Source: Candidatus Gastranaerophilales bacterium (lineage in GTDB: Bacteria; Cyanobacteriota; Vampirovibrionia; Gastranaerophilales; Gastranaerophilaceae). From it: DNA of 64,000 nucleotides. Each line of letters starts with the position of its first letter. Position 1 is the stretch's first letter. The notes under the pieces were generated by a model. The model made no database searches. It was not told the DNA's origin and saw only the letters and a list, made by a program, of their open reading frames with translations. The position numbers and the translations under genes are program-made. The stretch is from contig CALVBB010000008.1 in NCBI GenBank assembly GCA_944325705.1, positions 1 to 64,000 on the forward strand. The letters are read 5' to 3'. This document shows, one piece after another, positions 1 through 8,998 of the stretch.

Positions 1-13
1 CTTTACAAAGTGC

Positions 14-931
14 GTGAAGAACAATGTCCTCCCCTTGCGTGAGGACCGAAATCTTGGATTTCGAGGAGGGGTAAAAAATAAAACATTAACCTCTTCAACC
101 ATACACCAGTTAAACATGAAGGGAGGAGGCACACAGCACCGGAGGGTTTTAATAAAAAATCCCCCTTTGCTTCCCCCGGTTTTGGATTATTCGGGGTGTC
201 CGAAAACTCAACGTTTCCGAACACCTTATGAGCTAACGCCCTACCAAAAAGCCGCTTTTACATTGGCCGAGGTTCTCATCACCCTCGGGATTATCGGAAT
301 AGTGGCTGCGATGACTATGCCGGCGCTTATTCAAAAAAATAATAACCGCGTTGTTGAAACACGTCTTATGAAATTTTATTCTGCTATGAATCAGGCTATA
401 AAACTTGCGGAAGTTGATTATGGCGACAGGTCATACTGGTTTCAGGATTTGTACGGGGTAGATGATGACGGGAATTCAAAAATTCAGCCGTGGATTGAAA
501 AATATTTTGTTCCTTATCTTAAGGTTATTAAAACAGACGTAAATGCTGAAGGGAGAGTGACACTCTATTTTGCAGATGGAACTGCAATGCGTTCGGCTAT
601 TGCCAACGGGCGTGACTGGATATTCTTTGTTGGCGACCCTGAGCGTTGTGAAAAAATCGGTAAAGGTAACTACTATAATTATATAGGTAGATGTGCTTTT
701 GCATTTTATTATAATCCGACTGATGGTAATAAACATACCCAAGGATGGCATTTTGAGCCTTATGCAGCTGGGTGGGACGGTACAGAAGAAAGTTTAAAAT
801 CTCATCCGTCTTTTGGATGTATTACAAAAAATCCAAGCACTGACAACTGGCATTCCTATTGTACAAAGTGGATACAGTATAACGGCTGGAAAATTCCTGA
901 TGAATATCCATATAAAGTGTATTATAAATAG
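14..931 (+). CDS. type IV prepilin-like protein with repeat-derived leader (pilin 1)
   Basis: A prepilin-type N-terminal methylation motif (AFTLAEVLITLGIIG, Glu at +5, about residue 81) is followed by a variable globular part ending in a WKIPDEYP-type tail. Mature pilins of this kind are inner-membrane-anchored and assembled by type IV pilus or pseudopilus machinery. The leader before the cleavage site is about 80 residues, far longer than normal, and is made of repeats shared with the copy at 9 kb. The GTG at 14 is only the first start in the window; the true start probably lies to the left, because the 9 kb copy has a further start and poly-G tract there. The C-terminal part resembles the pilin at 48.8 kb. 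The pilin identity is secure; the start and the state of expression are not. Confidence 0.8.
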   Translation: MKNNVLPLREDRNLGFRGGVKNKTLTSSTIHQLNMKGGGTQHRRVLIKNPPLLPPVLDYSGCPKTQRFRTPYELTPYQKAAFTLAEVLITLGIIGIVAAMTMPALIQKNNNRVVETRLMKFYSAMNQAIKLAEVDYGDRSYWFQDLYGVDDDGNSKIQPWIEKYFVPYLKVIKTDVNAEGRVTLYFADGTAMRSAIANGRDWIFFVGDPERCEKIGKGNYYNYIGRCAFAFYYNPTDGNKHTQGWHFEPYAAGWDGTEESLKSHPSFGCITKNPSTDNWHSYCTKWIQYNGWKIPDEYPYKVYYK

Positions 932-1012
932 CGCAGAATTTTCCAGCCGTCATCCCTGACAGAAGTTTGAAAAATAAAACGGAAATCTGCGGCAGGGGAA
1001 AACCGGACTTGT

Positions 1013-1036
1013 CCAGCCGCCAGTTCTGGCGGCTGG
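1013..1036. terminator. hairpin between convergent pilin 1 and ruvB
   Basis: A perfect GC-rich inverted repeat (CCAGCCGCCA / TGGCGGCTGG, 4-nt loop) lies between the two convergent stop codons. There is no good T run on either side, so it is either a weak bidirectional terminator or a small palindromic repeat. Confidence 0.4.
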
Positions 1037-1040
1037 CGGA

Positions 1041-2108
1041 TTAGAATAGACTCTGTTGTTCTGATGCGTTTTTATACCCCAGGTGCCTGAGCGCCGCAGG
1101 TGTAACCTTTCTTCCGCGCGGTGTTCTTTGCAGCAAACCAGCCTGTAAAAGAAAAGGCTCACATACATCTTCCAGTGTGCGTACATCCTCCCCGAGCGCA
1201 GCCGCAAGTGTTTCTATGCCAACCGGCCCGCCGTCGTATTTTTCGATAATCATTTTCAAAAGACTCCTGTCTGTGCTATCAAGCCCGCAAATGTCAATTT
1301 TAAGCGTATCCAGTGCTTTATTTGCAATATTTTCAGTAATTTTTCCGTCGGATTTTACAAGTGCGTAATCGCTTACCCGTTTTATAAGCCTGTTTGCAAT
1401 ACGGGGGGTGCCCCTTGATCGTCTGGCGATTGCAAGCGCGCCGTCTTTTGTTATTTCAATATTTAATAATCCGGCAGTTCTTGTTATAACCTGCGAAAGT
1501 TCTTCATCAGTATAAAACTCCAGCCTGTGAATTATACCGAACCTGTCGCGCAGAGGTCCTGAAAGTTCTCCTGCCTTTGTTGTTGCACCTATCAACGTAA
1601 ATTTTGGGAGCGGAACCCTGAGCGTTTTTACAGTCTGGCTTTTGCCTGTTGTCATATCAAGGAAAAAATCTTCCATAGCAGGATAGAGAATTTCTTCAGC
1701 AACTTTATTAAGCCTGTGAATTTCGTCTATAAACAGAATTTCGCCGCCCTTTAAAGACATCAAAATCCCTATAATATCGCGCGGGCGCTCTAATGCCGGA
1801 GCGGATGTAATTTTTATATCAACGCCCATCTGCTCTGCAATTACTCCGGCAAGTGTTGTTTTCCCCAGCCCCGGCGGTCCGTAAAACAGAAGATGGTCAA
1901 GAGGCATCTCACGCTTTTTGGCTGCTTCAATTGTAATTTTCAGAGTTTCTTTCAGTGCAGACTGACCAATGTAACTTTCAAAGCTTTTGGGACGGATACT
2001 GTTTTCAAAATTCCTGTCAAATTCAATTGTTTCAGCCTTTATATTCTGATTTTTTTTGTTTATATCAAAACTTTTTTCAAAATTTGTTTCGTCTGTAATT
2101 ATGCTCAT
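1041..2108 (-). CDS. ruvB: Holliday junction branch migration helicase RuvB
   Basis: RuvB is the hexameric AAA+ motor that drives RuvA-bound Holliday junction migration in recombinational repair. The 355-residue length is typical. Visible features are Walker [10 protein letters not shown] (about 77-85), Walker B ILFIDEIH (about 124-131), the sensor segment [18 protein letters not shown] and the C-terminal winged-helix signature near [16 protein letters not shown]. The N-terminus has about 35 extra polar residues before the conserved RP..FESYIGQ start of the domain. It stands alone, with no ruvA or ruvC beside it, and is convergent with pilin 1. The assignment is very secure. Confidence 0.97.
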   Translation of the reverse strand: MSIITDETNFEKSFDINKKNQNIKAETIEFDRNFENSIRPKSFESYIGQSALKETLKITIEAAKKREMPLDHLLFYGPPGLGKTTLAGVIAEQMGVDIKITSAPALERPRDIIGILMSLKGGEILFIDEIHRLNKVAEEILYPAMEDFFLDMTTGKSQTVKTLRVPLPKFTLIGATTKAGELSGPLRDRFGIIHRLEFYTDEELSQVITRTAGLLNIEITKDGALAIARRSRGTPRIANRLIKRVSDYALVKSDGKITENIANKALDTLKIDICGLDSTDRSLLKMIIEKYDGGPVGIETLAAALGEDVRTLEDVCEPFLLQAGLLQRTPRGRKVTPAALRHLGYKNASEQQSLF

Positions 2109-2262
2109 TGTGTTTCCCTATTTTTTATGTTAGCATAAAATCAAGGTTAAGGAAAATATTTAACAATCGAGGTGCGAGCAGCTCCTCACCTAAAACCCGG
2201 AGCTTATTAAATATTTTTCCCTCTCCCGCAGGCGGCGAGGGTGAATTTGAAAGGGAGAAAGC

Positions 2263-3432
2263 ATGAAAGTATCAGAACGTTTGGAAAAAATACCTCCGTA
2301 CCTGTTTGCGGAGATTGACAGAAAAATTGCAGAAGCAAAAGCTAAAGGCTTTGATATTATAAGTCTTGGTATCGGAGACCCTGATACTCCGACATTGCAG
2401 CCGGTTGTTGATGAGATGCACAGGGCGATTGATAACCCTAAAAACCATGATTATCCGCCTTATAACGGTACAGATCAGTTCAGAAAGGCTGCATGCAACT
2501 GGATGAAAGAACGTTTCGGGGTTGAACTTGACGCAGATAAAGAAATGCTCTGTAATATCGGTTCTAAAGAAGCTATCGCACACGTATTCTTTGCTTTCGT
2601 TGATAAAGGCGACTATACATTAGTTCCGGATCCGGGGTATCCTGTTTATCATAACGCAACAATTTTTGCAGGTGGAACCCCGTTTACTATGCCATTATTG
2701 GAAGAAAACGGTTACCTTCCTGACTTTGACAAAATTCCGGAGGATGTGGCTAAGAAATCCAAAATTATGTTCCTGAATTATCCGAATAATCCTACTGGTG
2801 CTGTTGCCGATCTTGAATTTTTCAAGAAGGCAGTGGATTTTTGTAAAAAATATGATATTCTTCTCTGTCAGGATATGGCTTATTCAGAGATGACTTATGA
2901 CGGGTATAAGGCTCCTTCTGTCCTTCAGGTTGAAGGCGCTAAAGATATTGCAATCGAATTTTATTCGCATTCAAAATCCTACAACATGACCGGATGGCGT
3001 GTTGGTTTTGTCTGTGGAAACGCTGATGCCATAAAAGCTCTAGGTACTATCAAAAACAATATTGACAGCGGAACTTTTAAAGCAATTCAGCAAGCTGCAT
3101 CGGTTGCTTTTACAATTGATAAAAAGTATATTGAAGATTTGAATAAAATGTATCAGGCGCGCCGTGACGCTATGGAAGAAGGCTTGCGTGAACTCGGATG
3201 GAATATAAAGCCTTCAAAAGCAACATTTTATCTCTGGCTGCCGGTGCCGGAGGGTATGACATCGGAGCAGTTCGTGACAGAAATGCTTGACAAAGCGCAT
3301 ATTGTAGTTCCGCCTGGGAACGGTTACGGCGCTTACGGTGAAGGTTATTTCCGTATTGCGCTTACAAAAGATGTCGATACAATAAAAGAATGTATCAGAC
3401 GTATGAAGGAAGCAGGTATACGTTATAACTAA
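2263..3432 (+). CDS. dapL: LL-diaminopimelate aminotransferase
   Basis: DapL converts tetrahydrodipicolinate directly to LL-diaminopimelate (glutamate as amino donor) for lysine and peptidoglycan synthesis, bypassing DapD/C/E. It is a fold-type I PLP enzyme of 389 residues. The PLP lysine is in SHSKSYNMTGWR (about K238), and the N-terminal SLGIGDPDTPT signature and NYPNNPTGA motif are present. A GGGAG ribosome-binding site precedes the ATG. This pathway is characteristic of Cyanobacteria, Chlamydiae and some anaerobes, which supports the lineage inference. It is monocistronic, followed by a hairpin. Confidence 0.95.
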   Translation: MKVSERLEKIPPYLFAEIDRKIAEAKAKGFDIISLGIGDPDTPTLQPVVDEMHRAIDNPKNHDYPPYNGTDQFRKAACNWMKERFGVELDADKEMLCNIGSKEAIAHVFFAFVDKGDYTLVPDPGYPVYHNATIFAGGTPFTMPLLEENGYLPDFDKIPEDVAKKSKIMFLNYPNNPTGAVADLEFFKKAVDFCKKYDILLCQDMAYSEMTYDGYKAPSVLQVEGAKDIAIEFYSHSKSYNMTGWRVGFVCGNADAIKALGTIKNNIDSGTFKAIQQAASVAFTIDKKYIEDLNKMYQARRDAMEEGLRELGWNIKPSKATFYLWLPVPEGMTSEQFVTEMLDKAHIVVPPGNGYGAYGEGYFRIALTKDVDTIKECIRRMKEAGIRYN

Positions 3433-3439
3433 AATTTCA

Positions 3440-3461
3440 GGCGCTGCCTTAAGGCAGCGCC
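3440..3461 (+). terminator. hairpin downstream of dapL
   Basis: A perfect 9-bp GC-rich stem (GGCGCTGCC / GGCAGCGCC) with a TTAA loop begins 8 nt after the dapL stop. It is followed by an AT-rich stretch rather than a clean T run, so terminator function is likely but not certain. Confidence 0.6.
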
Positions 3462-3518
3462 CTATATTAATAAGTGTAACAATTTGTTAGTTGTTAGTTT
3501 GTGTGGTATATTTAAGTT

Positions 3519-6500
3519 ATGGAATGTCCAAAGTGCGGGTTAGAACTGGATGAAAAAACGATTGTCTGTCCGAACTGTAAAAAGGTTCTGAAAGTCGTTT
3601 GTCCTGTGTGCAAAACCATAAATAAAACCAATACCTGTAAAAAATGCGGTTATGTTATTATCGGCAAATGCAACAAATGCGGAAAAATTAACCTTACAGG
3701 AGATAAAAAGTGCAAAAAATGCGGTTTTAGCACTGAAAGAAGTGTTATTCTTAATGAATCAAACACGGATAACTTTGTTTGCCTCACAATTGAATTTCCT
3801 AACATGAGCGAGATGAAAGTTCTGTTAGGCTCTGCCCGCCTTTTGAATAAGTTTAAAGCCAACCTTGATAAGATTATTCTGGACTGTGCCAAAGAAGCCG
3901 GCGTCCGGCGCCAGATTGTCGGGAATACTTATATGATAAGGTTTTATAAGGATTATACGTTTAACAGTTCGGCTAATACTGCTATTACAACGGCTATAGC
4001 TATTTTAACCGAAATTACAAAAATGAATTACAGACTGACAAATAAAAAGAACGCCTCGGTCAGATGTAATATGTTTTTGATGAAACGTACTATTGATGAT
4101 GATCCTTACGATATTAACTCCGGATTTAACATTAGTATGGTTAACCAGAGCGAAAACCCGCGCGAAAAATTAATGAATACATTCCAGATTATTGCAGATA
4201 ACTATGTCAATCAGGCAATCGGTACTGATTATAAGTTTACCCCGCTGAATTCTGCTATGGTTAAAGGGCAGATGGTTATGTTTTTTGAGGTGAGTGTTTC
4301 AAATCTTATTGTCATTAATTATGACGAACTTGATGATAAAGATGAAGAAGCTCAGATACCTAACTTTGTACAGAACCTTCTGGTCGAACAGGACAAACTG
4401 GACGGCGAAGCGCTCAGCAAGATGGAAAAGCCTGTTGCCGTTGACCCTGATTCTATTTATGATATTCAATCTATAAGTTTTGAAGAGATTAAGTGCGAGT
4501 TTATAAGAACTGAAAATATAGATGTATTTTATCACATAGCAAACAAGCTTCAATCAGTGCCGAAAGGTATAATTGCGGTTCGTACGGATCCTTTGTATGT
4601 CCCGTATTCATTAAAAATTGTCACAACTATTGCAGACTTAGGGGTGTATAAAAATATTATCACCGTTACATGTTACGATGAAATGAAATACTCTCCGTAT
4701 TCATTTTTCAGAGATCTTGTTGCGGCTATTTTTGAATACACAGTTTCGCAGAAATTGTTTTCTAAAAATGATTTTACAATGTTTGCCTCTATTGACACAA
4801 CCGGTATGATTAAAGACTTAATCACATTTACCGAAAGGGAGGTCGACAATCCTGAGGATACAAGATATACATATTTTGATATTTTCCTTACCCTTCTGCA
4901 GGCTATTCCGAACACTCTGATTTTTATTGAAAATTTTGATAAGATTGACACAAGTTCTTATGATGTTTTGAAGTATCTTTTTGAAGCCTTTGACCAGCTT
5001 GATATTAGTTATTTAATCCAGTACAGCAAAGATTTTTCACTGCATAAGGACATGCACTTCCTTTTAACAAAGCCTTATTATACGGAAATTACCCTCAAAC
5101 CTACTCCGTTTGAAAAAATGATTGAGGAAAATAAGGATTACTACAAGAATATTATGGATACATTCTATTTCCAGCGTATTGCAAAGTATTCGTTCGGAAG
5201 TATTCTTTTTCTCGATATTGCAATTCAATATTTGATTGAATCCGGCGTCTTTGAAGCTACTGAGGATTCTATTAACATGGTTAACCCGAAAACAATTATT
5301 ATTCCGTCTAGTCTTAACAAACTGGTAAAACGCCGTCTAAACCTGCTGCAGGATTACCCGGAGGCAATAACACTTCTTACAAAATGTGTTCTTCTCGGAA
5401 CCAGAATTGATCAGGATACCCTCAAAACCCTCGGATGTGACGATCTGGAAGAAACTATCGAAAAACTTTCACAGATGGGGTATATCTATTTCTACAACAA
5501 TTGTATGTACTTCCCTAACTATAATATTCTGAGGGAAAATCTGCTTCAGACATTAAGCAAACAAAATCTTCAGGAAATTGCGGCATTTCTTTTTGAAAAC
5601 GTATTTGAAGAAAATATGCCTTCCCCTGAAAAAGCTTATTTATATGAGCTTCTGGACGACAGAAAGTCTGAATTTCTGGAGTGGGAAAAGCTCGCTAAAA
5701 TTGACCTTTCTTTAGGTGATTTCAACGCTTATCTTAATTGTGCTGATAAAATTTTGAAGCTTCTTGATATGAATACAGATGAAGAGGCTCAGGATGATAT
5801 AGATAAATACAAAATGGAACTTTATGAGAATATTTCAAATAACCTGTTTGACTATATTCCGGAAGAAACATTTCCTATTGCTGAGCGTACGCTTGAAAAT
5901 CTTGAAAAAGCAGGCGAGGCTGATAAGGTTGTTAATCTTTGCAACAAGATGATTCAGGGCTGCCTGATTAACGGAAACTATATGCACGCGCTCGAGTTAA
6001 CCCATAAAATTCTATCAATGATGCCTAATGCTTCAATAGATCCGGGTGCAACTGATTATAATCACTACTTCTTCCTGATGTCGCTGGTGCATGTGGAAAT
6101 TCTATTTAACATAGGTGCATGGGAAGATTGTATTGATATTGGATACAGGGTGTTAAATGTTGTAAATCAGGCAAATCTGGAAGTGCTTAAACCGGATTAC
6201 CTTACTGTAGAGCAGTTTGAGTATATAATTATGGACACAATAGCCTATGTAGCGCTGGCAAATATTCTGCAGTTAAAGGGAAATGTTCATGAATTTTTGA
6301 ATATAGTAAGAACCGATTTAACGAATGTTCCGCACTCTTTTGATATATTCATTGCGCTGCAGGATATGATAATGGGGCGTATTCCTAAATACGACAGAAA
6401 TATGGTGTCAGATCAGGATAAGTTTTCAGGTGTAATATTCCATGTTATTGAGGCCTTTATGCGCTGCAGGCATGATTACAATGTTTTTGCCGAAGAAATT

Positions 6501-7067
6501 TACGAGGCGAAAATTCTTGCTAAAAGCAGAGGGCTTTTCCAATTTGAGCTTTTTGCTGATTTGATGATAGCCTATGCTTACATAAAGCTCGAATCTTACA
6601 CAAAAGCCTCAATGATTATTTATAAAATTATTAAAACAGCAAACGAAAAAGGCATGTCTAATCTTCTTTATCTTGCCTGGTATATTATGAGCGAATTGAA
6701 TCTTGCGCAAGGCAAGTATACCGTCACATACGGAATTGTTAATAATGCTCTGATAAGGCTTGAGAAAACAGATTACTCAAATGAATACCTGATGCTGCTG
6801 TATAAATACAATATGTATAAAGTTTTGCGATTTAAAGGTCAGGATATAAATTCTCAGATTTGTCTTGCACAGGCAAATTATATTGCAAAAAAATGGGGTG
6901 TTAACTTTGAATTTGACACCAATCCGGATCATTTTATTGCACAGGTTGATCCGGATGATGAGTCGAATGTTCCGCCGAAAGATTACGAAACTATTGACGC
7001 CTCGGAACTTACAGGTTTGGAGCAATCTGGCAATGGACAGGATAACCAGTCAGAAAGTGAGGGATAA
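3519..7067 (+). CDS. zinc-ribbon, degenerate cyclase/STAND-like, helical-repeat protein
   Basis: A 1182-residue protein with no recognised name. Residues 1-70 hold six CxxC pairs (C3/6, 17/20, 28/31, 40/43, 51/54, 65/68), enough for three zinc ribbons. Residues about 85-300 look like a degenerate class III nucleotidyl-cyclase fold. Residues about 330-640 resemble a STAND/AAA-type ATPase module with a Walker-B-like strand (NTLIFIENFD), but I see no GxxxxGK[ST] P-loop. The remainder is helical and TPR-like, ending in an acidic tail. It overlaps the glgA start by one base (TAATG), so the two are probably co-translated; a link to glycogen control is only a guess. The domain reading is by eye. Confidence 0.75.
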   Translation: MECPKCGLELDEKTIVCPNCKKVLKVVCPVCKTINKTNTCKKCGYVIIGKCNKCGKINLTGDKKCKKCGFSTERSVILNESNTDNFVCLTIEFPNMSEMKVLLGSARLLNKFKANLDKIILDCAKEAGVRRQIVGNTYMIRFYKDYTFNSSANTAITTAIAILTEITKMNYRLTNKKNASVRCNMFLMKRTIDDDPYDINSGFNISMVNQSENPREKLMNTFQIIADNYVNQAIGTDYKFTPLNSAMVKGQMVMFFEVSVSNLIVINYDELDDKDEEAQIPNFVQNLLVEQDKLDGEALSKMEKPVAVDPDSIYDIQSISFEEIKCEFIRTENIDVFYHIANKLQSVPKGIIAVRTDPLYVPYSLKIVTTIADLGVYKNIITVTCYDEMKYSPYSFFRDLVAAIFEYTVSQKLFSKNDFTMFASIDTTGMIKDLITFTEREVDNPEDTRYTYFDIFLTLLQAIPNTLIFIENFDKIDTSSYDVLKYLFEAFDQLDISYLIQYSKDFSLHKDMHFLLTKPYYTEITLKPTPFEKMIEENKDYYKNIMDTFYFQRIAKYSFGSILFLDIAIQYLIESGVFEATEDSINMVNPKTIIIPSSLNKLVKRRLNLLQDYPEAITLLTKCVLLGTRIDQDTLKTLGCDDLEETIEKLSQMGYIYFYNNCMYFPNYNILRENLLQTLSKQNLQEIAAFLFENVFEENMPSPEKAYLYELLDDRKSEFLEWEKLAKIDLSLGDFNAYLNCADKILKLLDMNTDEEAQDDIDKYKMELYENISNNLFDYIPEETFPIAERTLENLEKAGEADKVVNLCNKMIQGCLINGNYMHALELTHKILSMMPNASIDPGATDYNHYFFLMSLVHVEILFNIGAWEDCIDIGYRVLNVVNQANLEVLKPDYLTVEQFEYIIMDTIAYVALANILQLKGNVHEFLNIVRTDLTNVPHSFDIFIALQDMIMGRIPKYDRNMVSDQDKFSGVIFHVIEAFMRCRHDYNVFAEEIYEAKILAKSRGLFQFELFADLMIAYAYIKLESYTKASMIIYKIIKTANEKGMSNLLYLAWYIMSELNLAQGKYTVTYGIVNNALIRLEKTDYSNEYLMLLYKYNMYKVLRFKGQDINSQICLAQANYIAKKWGVNFEFDTNPDHFIAQVDPDDESNVPPKDYETIDASELTGLEQSGNGQDNQSESEG

Positions 7068-8512
7068 TGAAAATACTATTTGCAGCAGCAGAAGTGGCAC
7101 CTTTTTCAAAAGCTGGAGGGCTTGCGGATGTTATGGGAAGCCTTCCTAAATATATTGAAAAGGATGCGGAAATTGCAATTTTTACACCGCTCCACGGGTG
7201 TATAGATGTTGACAAATACGGGATTAAAGAACTTGAAAATTCTTCGCTCTGGCTTACTTTCGGAAATCAGGGGCACCGATTCAGACTGTTTATGTGTAAG
7301 CTTCCGGGAACGGATATAAATGTGTTTTTTGTGCATAATGACTGGTATTTTACCTGTTTTAAAGAAGTTTACCCGAAATGGCTTGATACAAGATACGAGC
7401 ATGAAAGATATATAGCTTTTTCGTTGGCTGTTATGGAGTATGCAAAGCTTTTGAACTTCAGAGCTGACGTAATACATGCAAATGACTGGCACACTGCAAT
7501 GATTCCTGTATATTTAAAAAGCAACTACAGGTATGATGAATACTGGAAAAATACAAAAACTGTTTTTGAAATTCATAATCTTGCATATCAGGGCGTGTGG
7601 TTTGAAGATGTTCTTGATTTTGCAAATATGCGCAAGGACATTGTTTATAACGAATGGGGCGTAGAGCATTACGGCAAAGTCAACTGGATGAAGGGTGCGA
7701 TTAATTATTCAGACAGAATTGTTGCAGTATCTCCAACTTATGCCCGGGAAATTCTTACAGGTGAATACGGTGAGGGTATGGATTATACCCTGAGAGGCGC
7801 GCAGCATAAGCTTAAGGGAATTTTAAACGGTATAGATTATGATGTCTTTAATCCAGAGAAGGATAAGTCAATTGTAAAAAATTACAATATAAAGACAATT
7901 AATAACAAGGAAGAAAATAAAAAGAAAGTTTGTGAAGAATTCGGGCTGCAGTATAATCCAGATAAACCGCTTTTTGCGTTCATATCGCGTCTTGTTCCGC
8001 AAAAGGGGCTTGATTTAATCAGAGCGGCAGAGAACGATTTGAAAAACTGCAATGCTGATTTTGTATTTTTAGGAAGCGGAAATCACGATTACGAAAACCT
8101 TCTGATATGGCTTTCAAATAATACTTCGAATATAAGAGCGTATATCGGCTATCGCGGGGATTTAGCGAACCAGATATATGCAGGAAGCGATTTTTATCTG
8201 ATGCCGTCAAAGTTTGAACCTTGCGGATTAAGCCAGCTTATTGCAATGCGTTACGGCTCACTGCCTGTAGTTAGGGCAACAGGCGGTCTGGAAGATACGG
8301 TTACAGGTTATCCTCTTGAGAATTCAACAGGGTTTAAATTCTGGGGCTACGACGGTTGGGATATGATGTCTGCAATTAATTGCGCCCTCGGGGTTTATCA
8401 GGATAAATATACCTTCGGCGCAATGAGAAAATCTGCAATGGAAGCGGATTTTTCATGGAGAAAAAGCTCTGTTGAGTATTTGAATATGTATAAAGAGCTT
8501 GTGAATTCATAA
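7067..8512 (+). CDS. glgA: glycogen synthase (ADP-glucose, GT5)
   Basis: GlgA transfers glucose from ADP-glucose to growing alpha-1,4-glucan. The 481-residue length is normal for bacterial GT5. Visible features are the N-terminal nucleotide-sugar motif, here KAGGLADV at K15 instead of the usual KTGGL, then HANDWHTA, EIHNLAYQG and the C-terminal EPCGLSQLIAMRYG signature. The ATG overlaps the preceding stop by one base, which argues for translational coupling. A pgi gene lies 1.6 kb downstream but is separated by a pilin locus. The call is secure. Confidence 0.95.
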   Translation: MKILFAAAEVAPFSKAGGLADVMGSLPKYIEKDAEIAIFTPLHGCIDVDKYGIKELENSSLWLTFGNQGHRFRLFMCKLPGTDINVFFVHNDWYFTCFKEVYPKWLDTRYEHERYIAFSLAVMEYAKLLNFRADVIHANDWHTAMIPVYLKSNYRYDEYWKNTKTVFEIHNLAYQGVWFEDVLDFANMRKDIVYNEWGVEHYGKVNWMKGAINYSDRIVAVSPTYAREILTGEYGEGMDYTLRGAQHKLKGILNGIDYDVFNPEKDKSIVKNYNIKTINNKEENKKKVCEEFGLQYNPDKPLFAFISRLVPQKGLDLIRAAENDLKNCNADFVFLGSGNHDYENLLIWLSNNTSNIRAYIGYRGDLANQIYAGSDFYLMPSKFEPCGLSQLIAMRYGSLPVVRATGGLEDTVTGYPLENSTGFKFWGYDGWDMMSAINCALGVYQDKYTFGAMRKSAMEADFSWRKSSVEYLNMYKELVNS

Positions 8513-8822
8513 ATCTTTATCTTGAAAAACTATAAAAAATAGCTTATAATAAAAAAGGCAGCGGAAAATATTCTAGAACATTAAAAAGTAAATGAAAAGC
8601 TTTTCTCGGGCCTGCTCTCCCGCAATCGCCTCAAAAAGTTTTTACAAGTTGAAAAGAAGCGGAAGATTTGATATAATTTAACATGGTAGAGAAAAACAAG
8701 TTGGACAATCTATAAATGTTTTCTCGAACACGCTCCCGCACTGCTCTCGCTATCGTCTCGAAAACATATATAGATTGTCCAGAGAAAAGTAATAAAAAGA
8801 ATAAAACAAAGGGGATTAAACA
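8513..8822. other. intergenic leader region of pilin 2, repeated at 44.8 kb
   Basis: No gene is visible. The stretch holds a degenerate copy of the constant-loop hairpin (about 8595-8650), a -10-like TATAAT near 8674 and a full hairpin copy (8703-8780) directly before the start of pilin 2. The same order and nearly the same sequence occur at 44.8-45.03 kb before pilin 8, so the promoter, hairpin and start region were duplicated as a unit. Confidence 0.7.
8703..8780. repeat. constant-loop hairpin element, copy 1
   Basis: Arms beginning GGACAATCTATA and ending TATAGATTGTCC (over 20 bp of pairing) enclose a GC-rich core that reads GATAGCGAGAGCAG...CGGGAGCGTG on the minus strand. It lies in the 5' untranslated region of pilin 2. 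The core is shared with copies at 26.7, 40.8 and 44.95 kb, while the arms are shared only with the 44.95 kb copy. Confidence 0.8.
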
Positions 8823-8998
8823 ATGGAAAAGTCAAGTATAGCAAGGATTTCCGGGGGGGGGGGCAAGTAGTTTAAGCTCCTTAACCGGCACAGAGCAAGG
8901 GATACAGGCAGCCGAAGAGGGCAAAGCCTTAAGCTGGCGTGCATTGTTGCGGAAACTGATGGAAAGAAAATCCCCCCCTGCCCGCCTTTACAAAGTGC
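8823..8998 (+). promoter_or_regulatory. phase-variation leader of pilin 2 (G11 and C7 tracts)
   Basis: After a GGGGA ribosome-binding site, the ATG at 8823 opens ten codons that run into eleven G (8853-8863). As given, the frame ends four codons later (GGGGK, stop). With ten G the frame continues through a leader nearly identical to that of pilin 8, but stops at 9025. A second run, seven C at 8972-8978, would need one fewer C (six, as at the matching place in the pilin 8 leader) to join the pilin frame. The frames are read directly; switching is inferred. Confidence 0.7.

Noticed and set aside
950-1207. Minus-strand frame of 85 codons overlapping the ruvB end
   Set aside because: Overlaps ruvB in another frame and has basic, low-complexity composition.
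4299-4553. Several 60-90-codon frames opposite the 1182-residue gene
   Set aside because: Antisense shadow frames in AT-rich coding DNA, with no starts or ribosome-binding sites of quality.
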